Positions 23,361 to 32,839 of a stretch of DNA of 64,000 nt are shown here, piece after piece. The translations under genes and the position numbers were made by a program. Origin of the DNA: Lachnospiraceae bacterium (lineage in GTDB: Bacteria; Bacillota; Clostridia; Lachnospirales; Lachnospiraceae); contig JAGAQG010000002.1 of NCBI GenBank assembly GCA_017622875.1, forward strand, positions 1 through 64,000, read 5' to 3'. Under the pieces are notes generated by a model, which was given only the letters and a program-made list of their open reading frames with translations, was not told the DNA's origin and did no database searches. Position 1 is the stretch's first letter, and each line of letters starts with the position of its first letter.

Positions 23361-23615
23361 ATGAGACAGATTACTTTAGACGGAAATCTTCTGGCAGATG
23401 CGGCACAAGTACATGAATATTTAAAGCAATGTCTGGAGTTCCCGGAATATTATGGAAACAATCTGGATGCACTTTACGACTGCCTGACAGATTTAGAAAA
23501 CATTGAGATTTCAATCACTGCACCGACAGAAGATGGTGCGATTTACCAGAAGATCTTGCGCATCTTCAAAGCTGCGGACCGTGAAAATAAATCTTTAAAA
23601 TTAAATATTTTATAA
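23361..23615 (+). CDS. barstar-family ribonuclease inhibitor
   Basis: This 84-residue cytoplasmic protein has the barstar pattern MRQITLDGNLLADAAQVHEY, then FPEYYGNNLDALYDCLTDLE, where the helix-2 Asp/Asn residues face barnase's active site. The ATG at 23361 lies one base after the barnase stop, with GGAGAAG upstream. It should protect the cell from the enzyme before export. Confidence 0.93.
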   Translation: MRQITLDGNLLADAAQVHEYLKQCLEFPEYYGNNLDALYDCLTDLENIEISITAPTEDGAIYQKILRIFKAADRENKSLKLNIL

Positions 23616-23620
23616 CAGTG

Positions 23621-23668
23621 AAAAGCCCGTGGGACTCTCATTTTTTAATGATTGACCTACGGGCTTTT
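23621..23668. terminator. bidirectional terminator after barstar and ahpF
   Basis: AAAAGCCCGT and ACGGGCTTTT form a stem between two converging genes, with T runs on both strands. Confidence 0.8.
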
Positions 23669-23706
23669 CGTTGGCTATATATGTATGCTTTTCAGCCTAT
23701 AGAGGA

Positions 23707-25338
23707 CTAGATCAGTTCTAGGAGCTGGCGAATATTTTTCTTCCCGAAAAATACTTTTTCACCATCATTGATAACGAGACAAGGAACACTCATTACCTGA
23801 TATTTTTCTTTGATTTCAGGAAAATGATTCAAATCATACACTTCAGCTGTGATATTTTCATTCTGGGATGCCATTTTCTGAGCTGCGATCACAAGGTCAG
23901 GGCACATCGTGCAGGATAAGGATACAAGTACTTTCATATCTACTCTTCGATCAATGGCTTTTAGAGAGGCTGCCACGTCGTCATCAATCTTCTGTCCTGT
24001 ACCTGCCGCATTATAAAGTCCCAATACGAAGGAAGTAAATTCGTGCCCGCCCGGAACTCCGTGGAACGCAAGTCCACTGTAACTTCCATCCTGACGGTAC
24101 ACTTCTACACAAGGGTCTGCTTCTGTAGATTCTTCCGCAAGTTCTACTGACAATTTGTCTGTCAGCTTTGCAAGTTCTTCCATATAGCCTCGGAGTTCTT
24201 CCGATACCGTACGATGATCCAGATGCAGTTTTAAAACGAGCGGGCTTTCCATGCGGGAAAACACTGCGTTTAACTGCGCCAGCATTGCATCGTCAAATAA
24301 TGCGCTGTTTCCTGCTGTCGAATTATCACCAGCACCTCCAGATACATTTCCTGTTTCAGCTGTTTTTTCCGGTTGTGGCTGCTGTGGGATAATGCCTGTC
24401 TTTTTATGCATTTTAGCTGCATACTTTTCAAGTTCTGTTGCTGCCAATGCACCATCGCCGACTGCTGTAACTACCTGTCTGAGAGGCTTGATGCACACAT
24501 CACCGGCTGCATAAATTCCGTCTATATTTGTTTTCTGAACTCGATCTGTTACCACATATCCCGCATCATCCAGCTCCACGATGTCTTTTAGAAGACCCGT
24601 TGCCGGAGCATATCCTGCAAATACGAATACACCAATGTTATCACCGGCTTCTGCTTTATATTCTGTCATTTCTCCAGTGTTACGGTTTTTGTAACGGATT
24701 CCACGAAGGGCGGAATCACCAAAAACCTCTTCCACTGTCGTATTCGGGATCACTGTAATCTTTTCATGATTCTTTGCCGCCTCTGCTGTCGCTGCTGCGC
24801 AGGAGAAGTCATCTTTTCTTATTAATATATTGACATGTTTTGCATATTTTGTCAGGAATACCGCTTCTTCTGCTGCGGCAAAGCCGCCGCCTACTACGAA
24901 TACTTCCTTACCAGTGAAAAATTCTCCATCGCAGGTCGCACAGTAAGCAACTCCGCGCCCTCTGAATTCTTCTTCGCCCTTGAATCCTACCATTCTTGGA
25001 TGAGCGCCTGTCGCTAAGAGAATTCCAAAGGTCTTTAATTCTCCTCGATTGGTCTTTACAACTTTTACATCACCTTCTGTCACGAGGCTTTCCACCTCTG
25101 CCAGAAGAAATTCCGCTCCGAAGCTTTCTGCCTGCTCCCTCATGGTCGCCGTCAGGGCTTCTCCGCTTGTCTTTGCTACACCCGGATAGTTTACCACTTC
25201 ATGAGTAATGGTAATCTGTCCTCCGAATTTTTCTTTTTCTACTACTACCACGCGATATCTTGCGCGGGCTAAGTAGAGGGCAGCGGTCAAACCCGCCGGG
25301 CCGCCGCCGATGACTACTACATCATACATATTCTTCAT
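23707..25338 (-). CDS. AhpF-like peroxiredoxin reductase with reversed domain order
   Basis: This 543-residue flavoprotein should pass electrons from NAD(P)H to the AhpC encoded just upstream. Residues 1-310 are thioredoxin reductase-like: GGGPAG (11-16) for FAD, redox pair CATC (133-136), GGGFAAAEE for the nucleotide and AAGDVC near 277. A Pro/Gly/Ser linker (315-345) leads to a tandem thioredoxin-like module with CTMC at 476-479 and cis-Pro VPC near 519. In classical AhpF this module is N-terminal; here it is C-terminal. The start MKNMYDVVVIG follows GGAGG. Confidence 0.9.
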   Translation of the reverse strand: MKNMYDVVVIGGGPAGLTAALYLARARYRVVVVEKEKFGGQITITHEVVNYPGVAKTSGEALTATMREQAESFGAEFLLAEVESLVTEGDVKVVKTNRGELKTFGILLATGAHPRMVGFKGEEEFRGRGVAYCATCDGEFFTGKEVFVVGGGFAAAEEAVFLTKYAKHVNILIRKDDFSCAAATAEAAKNHEKITVIPNTTVEEVFGDSALRGIRYKNRNTGEMTEYKAEAGDNIGVFVFAGYAPATGLLKDIVELDDAGYVVTDRVQKTNIDGIYAAGDVCIKPLRQVVTAVGDGALAATELEKYAAKMHKKTGIIPQQPQPEKTAETGNVSGGAGDNSTAGNSALFDDAMLAQLNAVFSRMESPLVLKLHLDHRTVSEELRGYMEELAKLTDKLSVELAEESTEADPCVEVYRQDGSYSGLAFHGVPGGHEFTSFVLGLYNAAGTGQKIDDDVAASLKAIDRRVDMKVLVSLSCTMCPDLVIAAQKMASQNENITAEVYDLNHFPEIKEKYQVMSVPCLVINDGEKVFFGKKNIRQLLELI

Positions 25339-25373
25339 ATCTTTTACCTCCGACGAGTCCGATTGTTATTTTT

Positions 25374-25395
25374 GCAGGTGGCATAAGCCACCTGC
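25374..25395 (-). other. perfect hairpin between ahpC and ahpF
   Basis: GCAGGTGGC pairs with GCCACCTGC around a four-base loop. No T run follows on the minus strand, so it is more likely an mRNA stabiliser for ahpC than a terminator. Confidence 0.55.
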
Positions 25396-25457
25396 TCGTT
25401 TGAGAAACTTAATTCTCTTGGTTTATTTAAGAGAAAAGAAAGGGTCACTGATTAATT

Positions 25458-26021
25458 TTATAACATACCTACCAGGTCAAGGCTTGGTTTTAATGTTTCT
25501 GCACCTGGCTGCCATTTTGCCGGGCATACTTCGTCGCCGTGTTCATGTACGAACTGGCAAGCCTGAAGTTTTCTGAAAAGCTCATCTGCGTTACGTCCTA
25601 CATTTCCTGCACTTACTTCATAAGAAACGATCTTTCCTTCCGGATTCACGATGAAGCTTCCTCTTTCTGCAAGTCCGTCTTCTTCGATGAGTACTTCAAA
25701 GTCTTTGGAAAGTGCATGTGTTGGGTCTGCTAACATTGGGTACTGAATCTTTTTGATTCTGTCGGAAGCATCATGCCATGCTTTATGTACGAAATGTGTA
25801 TCTGTAGATACGGAATAAATTTCGCAGCCTGCTGCTTTGAACTCTTCATATTTATTGGCCAGGTCTTCTAATTCTGTAGGGCAAACAAATGTGAAATCTG
25901 CTGGATAGAAAAAGAATACACTCCATTTTCCTAAGATATCTGATTTGCTTACTTCTTTGAAACCGTTGTCTACGTAAGCCTGCACCTTAAATTCATTAAC
26001 TTCTTTGTTGATCATTGACAT
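25458..26021 (-). CDS. ahpC: alkyl hydroperoxide reductase, peroxiredoxin subunit
   Basis: This 187-residue typical 2-Cys peroxiredoxin reduces hydrogen peroxide and organic peroxides. The peroxidatic Cys47 lies in FTFVCPTE and the resolving Cys166 in DEVCPAKW. The conserved GKWSVFFFYPADF and the C-terminal helix are intact. It starts at MSMINKEV after GGAGGACAATAT. It has a consensus promoter with a PerR-like box about 100 bases upstream and is followed by its reductase. Confidence 0.98.
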   Translation of the reverse strand: MSMINKEVNEFKVQAYVDNGFKEVSKSDILGKWSVFFFYPADFTFVCPTELEDLANKYEEFKAAGCEIYSVSTDTHFVHKAWHDASDRIKKIQYPMLADPTHALSKDFEVLIEEDGLAERGSFIVNPEGKIVSYEVSAGNVGRNADELFRKLQACQFVHEHGDEVCPAKWQPGAETLKPSLDLVGML

Positions 26022-26125
26022 ATATTGTCCTCCTTTTATTGTTCTTAATTTTTTACTTATGGAACTGAAAAGGTTCGATAAGATGTTTTTTCTTTGTTAG
26101 AAAGAACTAACTCTTTCTTGATTGC

Positions 26126-26172
26126 ATATTACCATGTATTTCCATTCTTGTCAATAGTAGTAATCATTATTA
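26126..26172 (-). promoter_or_regulatory. ahpC promoter with a PerR-like box
   Basis: On the minus strand TTGACA (26149-26154) and TAATAT (26126-26131) are 17 bases apart. Just upstream, 26158-26172 reads TAATAATGATTACTA, matching the PerR consensus TTATAATnATTATAA at 11 of 14 defined positions. Peroxide control of ahpC by PerR is established in Firmicutes; its use here is inferred. Confidence 0.65.
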
Positions 26173-26200
26173 TTTTTATTTTCCATAAAGTTACCTATCT

Positions 26201-26230
26201 AAAAAGGCGACAGCACAAAATGCTGTCGCC
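26201..26230 (-). terminator. terminator of the SipW/TasA-like operon
   Basis: GGCGACAGCA pairs with TGCTGTCGCC around a five-base loop, followed by five T on the minus strand. It is the end of the operon that starts at 35898. Confidence 0.9.
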
Positions 26231-26252
26231 CTCTCTTCATTTTCAGATGTAT

Positions 26253-26897
26253 TTAGTTACTTTGTAGTTTTTTATCGGCATCTACTGTCACTCCCCATGC
26301 GGAGGTAACTGCCGGAATCGAATCGGTTATCACGATTCCATTGTCACCATATTCGCCATCTGTCATACCTGCAGATTGAATCGTCTGTGTAATAATCTCC
26401 ACCTTCAGCGTATAACCATCCGAAGGAGCCTCTTTCAATGGCTTACAGCTGTTAATCAGAACTGCTGTATCATTCTCACTCTCAACTGCGTCTTTGTGAT
26501 AGTAGAAACCGCCTTTTTCAAACCATGCTTTGGAAGTGTCAGTATCTGTATCCACATTCAGATCCAGTTCATAATCAACTCCCAAAACCGGTACTTTTGC
26601 ATGAACTTCTCCATCACCATTTACCCACGTAACAATAATCGCTGCACGAACATAGACTGAATATTCTGTCTCTCCTGAATTTACAGACACATCTGTCTTT
26701 AAATTATTCTCAAAAGTTTCATTCACAGCGGGAACAACAGAAGCCTCTGCATTGAACACATTTTCCACCACTGCGCTCCACCTTAAATAAGCATTTACAG
26801 TTAAAGTCGTCACAGTAAGCACTATCAGAAATACAGGCAGAATACATGCCCTCTTCCAAGCAAATCCGTGTTTTTTGTTCGTATGTTTTTCAGACAT
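26253..26897 (-). CDS. small TasA-like secreted protein
   Basis: This 214-residue protein has a basic N-terminus (SEKHTNKKHGFAWKR) and one hydrophobic segment (ILPVFLIVLTVTTLTVNAYL). A beta-rich domain follows, with the TasA/camelysin-type pattern of a strand carrying conserved Tyr and Val near the signal (WSAVVENVFNAEASVVPAV) and YSVYVRAAIIVTWVNGDG. No cell-wall anchor is visible. It is the last gene of the operon and probably a minor matrix or fibre component. Family assignment is tentative. Confidence 0.65.
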   Translation of the reverse strand: MSEKHTNKKHGFAWKRACILPVFLIVLTVTTLTVNAYLRWSAVVENVFNAEASVVPAVNETFENNLKTDVSVNSGETEYSVYVRAAIIVTWVNGDGEVHAKVPVLGVDYELDLNVDTDTDTSKAWFEKGGFYYHKDAVESENDTAVLINSCKPLKEAPSDGYTLKVEIITQTIQSAGMTDGEYGDNGIVITDSIPAVTSAWGVTVDADKKLQSN

Positions 26898-26917
26898 CGC
26901 TTCCGCCTTCTTTCTGT

Positions 26918-29900
26918 TTATTCTGCAGCTGATGCTTCATAAGCCTTAAATTGATTATCCTCTATGGTTTCTCCACCAAGCCATGCTTTGGAGTTTGCAT
27001 TATTTGTAAAGATAGCCTCATTCTTTTCATTTTCCTTGACTTCTGAAACGCTTTCCGTATATGCTACAACGCCTGAATTGTCGTACCTCCAGGACCAGTC
27101 TGTAAGTTCTGTGATCGTGTAGTTTCCGATTGGTAAGTTACTAATGGTCACTGAGCCAGTACCAGTAATGGATACTGTCAGGTCAATGTTTGCAGTACCG
27201 CCTTTCTCACCTTTCACTCGGAACAGGAACGTATCTGTAGAAGAAATACCTGTTACTACTTTTTTAATCGTAAGTTCACTTAAGATCGGTTCAAAGAGTG
27301 CGTAGTAAGTCGTATCGTCGCCTGGCAACTTCGTTGGTCTATATTGAACCTCTTCACTCACCCGGTTTATACAGTCTGCCTCCGAATACCACCCAACAAA
27401 ACGATATCCCGCAGCCGGCATTGCCGTAGAGCCAGCTAAATTATCTACTGTAACTGCCTGCTCAGATGCCAGCGAAACTGCGCCGAAATTTTCTGTCGCT
27501 GTTTTACAGACCGGTACATAAGAAATTTTTACCTTCTTAGCCGTATAGTAGAAAATAATTTCTTGATAATTTCCATCTTCTACTACCCCCATAGTAGACT
27601 CAACTATAGGGGCACTTTCAAGTATATAGGTTACCGTTCCCACCTGGATTTTTGTATGATCCTGAATTTCATCTTTATACTGATCTTTGGAAATATCAAT
27701 ATAAATACTGTCTCCATATTTTCCGATTACCGTCACCGATTCAATCAAATCCTTCGAGGTTCCGTATTCTACATAACGTTTAATATATCCGGAAGGCTTT
27801 CTGGAATAATAAATATACATTTCCAGACCATCTAGTGTTACCTTTCCCGTAACCCCATCTCCATCAACCTTATATTTACTACTAGCGTTATCTTCTGTCA
27901 TCTTCATATCATAGGTATAACCACTGATTGACAATGCATGTTCCGTTACCGCTTTATCAATATCACCAATTCCTTCAATCCTTGCATATTCTACATATTC
28001 CTCATCTGTGTTTTCTACCATATGTTTTACAACATAATATGCATGGGTATTATCTTTGGTATAATAAAAATTAATCACATTTTTTTCATCAGGATAAGAC
28101 AATACCATCTGCTTGTAATAGGCATCCGGCATGTATCCAGAAATCGGAACAAATTTTTCCGTAATAACAGCATCCGATGTAGTACCCTCTTTAGGATTTG
28201 GAGTTGTTTCCATCAAAAGCTTGGTCATCTGATCGATATAATAAACTTTAAAACCAACCTGTTCTTCCCATTCATAAACAAATATATGTTTATTCTCTTT
28301 ATTTTCCGTCATCAGAATTGAATGGCTTGCTTCCATTGGATAATATTTTGATTGATACCCCTCATACAGCTCATCTCCTACTTTTGCCTTAAAGGTCCTT
28401 GTTAAGCCGGCAAAAGAATATCCCGTTGTCGGTTCTCCAATTGCTTTATAAGCATCTCCGTCTTTAATCACATACTCAATTGTATATTCTACAACTTGAT
28501 TTGATTTCCATTCCATAAAGAGATGCAGATCGCTTGTAACTTTCATGGAAGCGGGATTAAATCTTTTTTTCTCCCTCGTCACTTCATCAATATAGAACCA
28601 TCCGATTGGTGTGTAGTTCGTTGCATTGCCAATTCCTTCTGCAGAAATTTCTCCTTTTTCCGGATCTATAGACGGTACTTTCATATCTGTATCAGAGATA
28701 TACAGCCCATGAGAAATCAGCCCGCCAAAGTCTGGAATATACTTTCCATCAATTGCATCCTGATAATGGTTAGAAAATGTGACTGTACGGGTAATTGGCG
28801 CCCATTTCGCATAAAGCATCTGATCACCTGCTGGCATCGTATCATTCTCCCAGTTTACCTCCGTACCATCCACACACTCCGGTGATGTATACCAGCCTGC
28901 AAAATAGTACGCATTGCTTTCCAGATTCGCAGGATATTCCGGTGTTCCGGGCTGATAATTACTTAATGGCATCTCATATGGAACAGCATCATATGTTTGT
29001 ATAACATCATCAACACTCTTGAATTCCAGCTTATAAGTGAGACGTTCATAATAAAAATCCATGGTATATGAATGAATATTGTATGTTTCGTTAATAATTT
29101 CATTATCGGTCGCTTGCCGCGCGATATTTTTATACCCCTCAATCGCTGTAGCCGTTTGATTTTTCGGAGCGTCATTGGTATTATTATCATAGAGCGTATA
29201 CGTTGCATCTAATTTATACTTTACACCATTATATTCTTTATTACCATCTTCATCTCCCAAAACAGGAAGATATATATTATAAGTCCATTCGTGCGGCTTA
29301 TTCCACCCTACACCCTTCTTACCGTTTTCCCAAAACGCAAGAAATCTGATTGTATCAATGTTCGCATCATCTTCTCTCAACAATACATGATCAAGCTTTC
29401 GGTAATTTCCCTTTAAGGTTTTATTTTCATTTCTGTTATCATAGTAAGTATTATTTTCCACATTCCATGCGCTGAAATATGCATAATTACCATAATCATT
29501 GGTCTGAGATGTCTCTACTGATGAAAAAATCCCAACCGGCCATATGTTACCAATATCTGCACCGTATTTAGCACGAAATTCAAAATAGAAATATTCATAT
29601 CCATCATATTTTTCGCCAGTTTCCGGTATCCTATAGCCTTTCCCGACTCCTAATTCATTTAATTCCGGTTTTTCCTTAACTCCTCCCCAACAATCGACAG
29701 CCTTTAACATTGTTGCTATATCATTACTGCCGCAATTTGCAAAAATCCAGGTGGTACCACCGGCCACTTCATATTGCCCAGTATCAATTTTCTGCCTTGC
29801 ATAATAAAACTTTAAGTTGTAAGTTTTCCTGGTATAATATACGTTTACCACCGTCGAACCATTACCCATGACTTTAACGTCGGTGTCAGCCTTTTCAAAA

Positions 29901-31657
29901 TCAAAATACTGGTAATCCGTCAGATTCAAATCTTTCGCTTTATCAGTGCCACTGACCGTTTCTTCTGCGCTGACGTCTTCAACCGTCTCATAACCCCAAT
30001 ATTCATATTCTCTTTCTTCCCCATCTGCTACCGGATCTGTGGTCTCTCTCCAGTAAATGACCGTATAACTTGCTCCCGCCTCTTCCGGTGTCCAGACTGC
30101 CCGGTAAGAAACGTCTGCAAGACCTACTTTAGCATGCACTTCATCTACTGCTTCCCAACTCTTATCCTCTTTTTGAATTTCCCATCCATCAAATATATAG
30201 CCAGGTCTTACAGGATCCGGCACCGCAAGCGGTGTTTCATATCTTGCATAAATCGGATCTACGCCATAGCCTCCTGTACAGTCAAAGGTGTATAAAAAAT
30301 ACTTTCTGTCATAATAAACATGAAATTCTGTACTTCCATCAGCCGCCACAGTGTCCGGCTCATGATAAAGAGAGTTAAAACCACCCACAGTATTTTCATC
30401 ACCCACCAGCTCTGTAAGACTTAACTCCGCTGTGGTAGGCTCTGCACCGGTTTCCAGCATTCCAGTTTGCACCTTATATTCCGTATAAGAATCATCGGAT
30501 ACATTCTGAATGTAATGGCGTACTATATACGAAACCTGAATTGGTTTGTACTCCACGGTATAGGAAACATTTTCTGTATATTCTTTTTCTTCAATTTTTA
30601 CAGTTTGCGCCGCTTCATCCCCTATATATGGTGCATACCCCACTCTTGTAGGAGAATCAACGTCTGCAGTAAATTTTGCGCCATAATGAAGTGTTGCTAC
30701 GTAATCATCAAATACAGCAACGTGCGATTCCGAGTCTACATAACGAATCGTAATCGTAACATATTCCGGCGTTTCTGCTACATCATTGACCTGGCTGATG
30801 CCATTATCTGTACTGGCAGTTTCTGTCCCATCCAGTTCACATTCTTCGGCTGTGCTTCGCATACTCATTTCGCGCATCAGCACGGATTCTGATTTTTGCG
30901 GAAGCTGTGCAGTAAAGATTGCTTTCGCATCTGGTTTTTCTACTGCATCCTGCGGAATCTGCAGTAAATGTGCATATATATTCAGCACAAAATCAGCAGA
31001 AGAATAGTTTTCCCCTACTGTAATCGTATCGTCTTTTAAAATTTTTATTATTTTTGTAGTTTCTTTAGAAGGTGTAACACTGTTATCAGCAGGTGTGAAG
31101 GTTTCATCCAAAATCATTGGAACACTGTCTACACCTTTATACACATAGACACTGGTTGGTTTTGATGTGGTTCCGTTAGGTCCGGTCACACCAGCCAGTT
31201 TTAACCACTCATCAGTCAGTTCGTACTGAATAGTCTTCTTGATGCTATCCGATGCATCAGACTGCGCCAGACTGTCTTCAATCTCTACATACAGATAGGA
31301 ATCCAAGGCACTTTTTCCCGTAATTTCAATCTGAGGATCTTTTGGAATATCAACCCCCGGCATTACCTGATATGTATTTCCCCGAATATCCGTCAATGGT
31401 TCTCTCGTCTCTGGGTCAATCACGGTGCCCACCTTCACATCTGTCAACTCATAGGAGCCATCTGTCTTACGGTTTGCTTGATGCTCATATAAGCTCAGTG
31501 AATCTGCCAGATCTGCCGAAAAGGTTACATTTCCCCTGACACTCACAGAGGTTGTATATTTTGCTTTGATTCCCTGAAGCCCCAGCACTCCTAAGACTGC
31601 TATCAAAATCAGGAGCAGCACAATATGAAGTTTTTTGAGTTTTTGCAATTTCTTCAT
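26918..31657 (-). CDS. giant secreted TasA-like/InlB-B-repeat protein
   Basis: This 1579-residue protein starts with a SipW-type signal (VLLLILIAVLGVLGLQGIKA, then KYTTS). A TasA-like domain occupies about residues 35-245. A long array of short beta-grasp and MucBP/InlB-B-type repeats follows, such as VSYIVRHYIQNVSDDSYTEY, YTFDCTGGYGVDPIYARYE and NAYYFAGWYTSPECVDGTE. A prealbumin-like domain comes next (LSELTIKKVVTGISSTDTFL) and the protein ends in EDNQFKAYEASAAE. There is no LPXTG-type signal and no membrane helix at the end, so it is probably held by polymerisation with the other TasA-like proteins. Confidence 0.8.
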   Translation of the reverse strand: MKKLQKLKKLHIVLLLILIAVLGVLGLQGIKAKYTTSVSVRGNVTFSADLADSLSLYEHQANRKTDGSYELTDVKVGTVIDPETREPLTDIRGNTYQVMPGVDIPKDPQIEITGKSALDSYLYVEIEDSLAQSDASDSIKKTIQYELTDEWLKLAGVTGPNGTTSKPTSVYVYKGVDSVPMILDETFTPADNSVTPSKETTKIIKILKDDTITVGENYSSADFVLNIYAHLLQIPQDAVEKPDAKAIFTAQLPQKSESVLMREMSMRSTAEECELDGTETASTDNGISQVNDVAETPEYVTITIRYVDSESHVAVFDDYVATLHYGAKFTADVDSPTRVGYAPYIGDEAAQTVKIEEKEYTENVSYTVEYKPIQVSYIVRHYIQNVSDDSYTEYKVQTGMLETGAEPTTAELSLTELVGDENTVGGFNSLYHEPDTVAADGSTEFHVYYDRKYFLYTFDCTGGYGVDPIYARYETPLAVPDPVRPGYIFDGWEIQKEDKSWEAVDEVHAKVGLADVSYRAVWTPEEAGASYTVIYWRETTDPVADGEEREYEYWGYETVEDVSAEETVSGTDKAKDLNLTDYQYFDFEKADTDVKVMGNGSTVVNVYYTRKTYNLKFYYARQKIDTGQYEVAGGTTWIFANCGSNDIATMLKAVDCWGGVKEKPELNELGVGKGYRIPETGEKYDGYEYFYFEFRAKYGADIGNIWPVGIFSSVETSQTNDYGNYAYFSAWNVENNTYYDNRNENKTLKGNYRKLDHVLLREDDANIDTIRFLAFWENGKKGVGWNKPHEWTYNIYLPVLGDEDGNKEYNGVKYKLDATYTLYDNNTNDAPKNQTATAIEGYKNIARQATDNEIINETYNIHSYTMDFYYERLTYKLEFKSVDDVIQTYDAVPYEMPLSNYQPGTPEYPANLESNAYYFAGWYTSPECVDGTEVNWENDTMPAGDQMLYAKWAPITRTVTFSNHYQDAIDGKYIPDFGGLISHGLYISDTDMKVPSIDPEKGEISAEGIGNATNYTPIGWFYIDEVTREKKRFNPASMKVTSDLHLFMEWKSNQVVEYTIEYVIKDGDAYKAIGEPTTGYSFAGLTRTFKAKVGDELYEGYQSKYYPMEASHSILMTENKENKHIFVYEWEEQVGFKVYYIDQMTKLLMETTPNPKEGTTSDAVITEKFVPISGYMPDAYYKQMVLSYPDEKNVINFYYTKDNTHAYYVVKHMVENTDEEYVEYARIEGIGDIDKAVTEHALSISGYTYDMKMTEDNASSKYKVDGDGVTGKVTLDGLEMYIYYSRKPSGYIKRYVEYGTSKDLIESVTVIGKYGDSIYIDISKDQYKDEIQDHTKIQVGTVTYILESAPIVESTMGVVEDGNYQEIIFYYTAKKVKISYVPVCKTATENFGAVSLASEQAVTVDNLAGSTAMPAAGYRFVGWYSEADCINRVSEEVQYRPTKLPGDDTTYYALFEPILSELTIKKVVTGISSTDTFLFRVKGEKGGTANIDLTVSITGTGSVTISNLPIGNYTITELTDWSWRYDNSGVVAYTESVSEVKENEKNEAIFTNNANSKAWLGGETIEDNQFKAYEASAAE

Positions 31658-31669
31658 CCTCTATCCTTC

Positions 31670-32284
31670 TTAATCTATCTGTGTAAATACTACATTTACT
31701 TTAAAGTCTATTTCATTCGTGTAAATCGAAGCGTCTTCGTCACTATCTTCATCCAGATGATCGTAAATTGTGCCATCCGAATTTCCCTTTGCATTCGGAT
31801 CTGGTGCAAAAATTAAATATTTCTGTTCATCTGTATTCGCCTGCATCTGACCTACATCCGCAAACTCATATTTTTGTCCCAGAAGCGCCCTCTGCTCTAC
31901 TGCAGTTACGTTAACCGGTGTCTCTCCCTTCGAATCATTCGCCAGGTATACATAGATGCCTGTTGGCAAATCCTTCTCCAATTGCAGTTCAACCGAATAA
32001 TTAACCGCCACCTCCGACTGATTTGTAATCCTCATTGCATACACTGCCAGCGGTTCTGTACTGCCAAGATCCATTTTGAAATCGTCTTCGGCTGTGACGT
32101 TTTCCACATTCACGGAAAATCCCGCCACGCGGGCACTATCCTGCGCTTCGGAAGTTGCCGTATACTTCGCCAGAAGCCCCGCCAGCATACAGGTGGATAC
32201 AAGCACCAGTACAAACAACATAGACGCCAGACGCATCATAACATTGCCACCTTTATGAAGTTTTCTATGCGTCCAAAATTTCAT
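31670..32284 (-). CDS. TasA-like protein with SipW-type signal
   Basis: This 204-residue protein has the SipW-substrate pattern: MMRLASMLFVLVLVSTCMLA, then GLLAKYTATSEAQDSARVAG, with cleavage expected before KYTA or nearby. The mature part is beta-rich. An internal ATG (MMRLAS) has the better ribosome binding site (AAAGGTGG), so the true protein may be 15 residues shorter. It follows sipW. Confidence 0.75.
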   Translation of the reverse strand: MKFWTHRKLHKGGNVMMRLASMLFVLVLVSTCMLAGLLAKYTATSEAQDSARVAGFSVNVENVTAEDDFKMDLGSTEPLAVYAMRITNQSEVAVNYSVELQLEKDLPTGIYVYLANDSKGETPVNVTAVEQRALLGQKYEFADVGQMQANTDEQKYLIFAPDPNAKGNSDGTIYDHLDEDSDEDASIYTNEIDFKVNVVFTQID

Positions 32285-32383
32285 GCTACTACTTTTCTTC
32301 CTCTCTCAAACGACGAATCTCTGCTTTTATGCTTTCAAGCTCATCATCGCCTTTTTGTTTTTCTTTACGGAAAGACAACTCTG

Positions 32384-32839
32384 TCAAAAAACTGCTGCCG
32401 CAAGCAGGCCAAAGATTCCTACCGGAGTCTTGATCACCTGAATCATTATTCCCATATTAGGAATACGGGCAATCATTTTTCCTTTCACATTTCCTAAATC
32501 GATGGGCTCATCTACCACATTATTGGCATCACCTTGCGTCTGTACCATATTTCCATCCATGCCAACAATTCGATGAATCACCAGATAATTCTTTTCCTGA
32601 TAAACAATGATATCGTCTGCTTCATAACTTTCCTGCTCTTTTACGATTACTAAATCGTTGACAGACAGGGATGGTTCCATACTGCCAGAAAGTACCACTG
32701 CCGCGCCAATTCCAAAAGGCATAGGCATTGCATTTCCTACCAGGTTCTGTGCATTGAACATATAAAATCCGCTTCCGGCACAAACCATCAAAAAAATCAC
32801 TATCATTCTTCTGATGATACCTTTCACTTTTTTACTCAA
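32384..32839 (-). CDS. sipW: SipW-type signal peptidase, C-terminal tail frameshifted
   Basis: This 151-residue signal peptidase is of the Ser/His type used for TasA-like substrates: Ser53 in LSGSMEPSL and His89 in YLVIHRIVG, with GDANNVVDE after. The N-terminal membrane helix is at 8-28 and a second starts near 138. The frame ends at a TGA in GTTTTTTGA inside the last helix. A one-base shift restores a charged tail (LTELSFRKEKQKGDDELES ...) that ends at 32289 and resembles the tail of the other signal peptidase. The catalytic domain is intact, so the enzyme may still work. Its start overlaps the preceding gene by 8 bases. Confidence 0.85.
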   Translation of the reverse strand: MSKKVKGIIRRMIVIFLMVCAGSGFYMFNAQNLVGNAMPMPFGIGAAVVLSGSMEPSLSVNDLVIVKEQESYEADDIIVYQEKNYLVIHRIVGMDGNMVQTQGDANNVVDEPIDLGNVKGKMIARIPNMGIMIQVIKTPVGIFGLLAAAVF

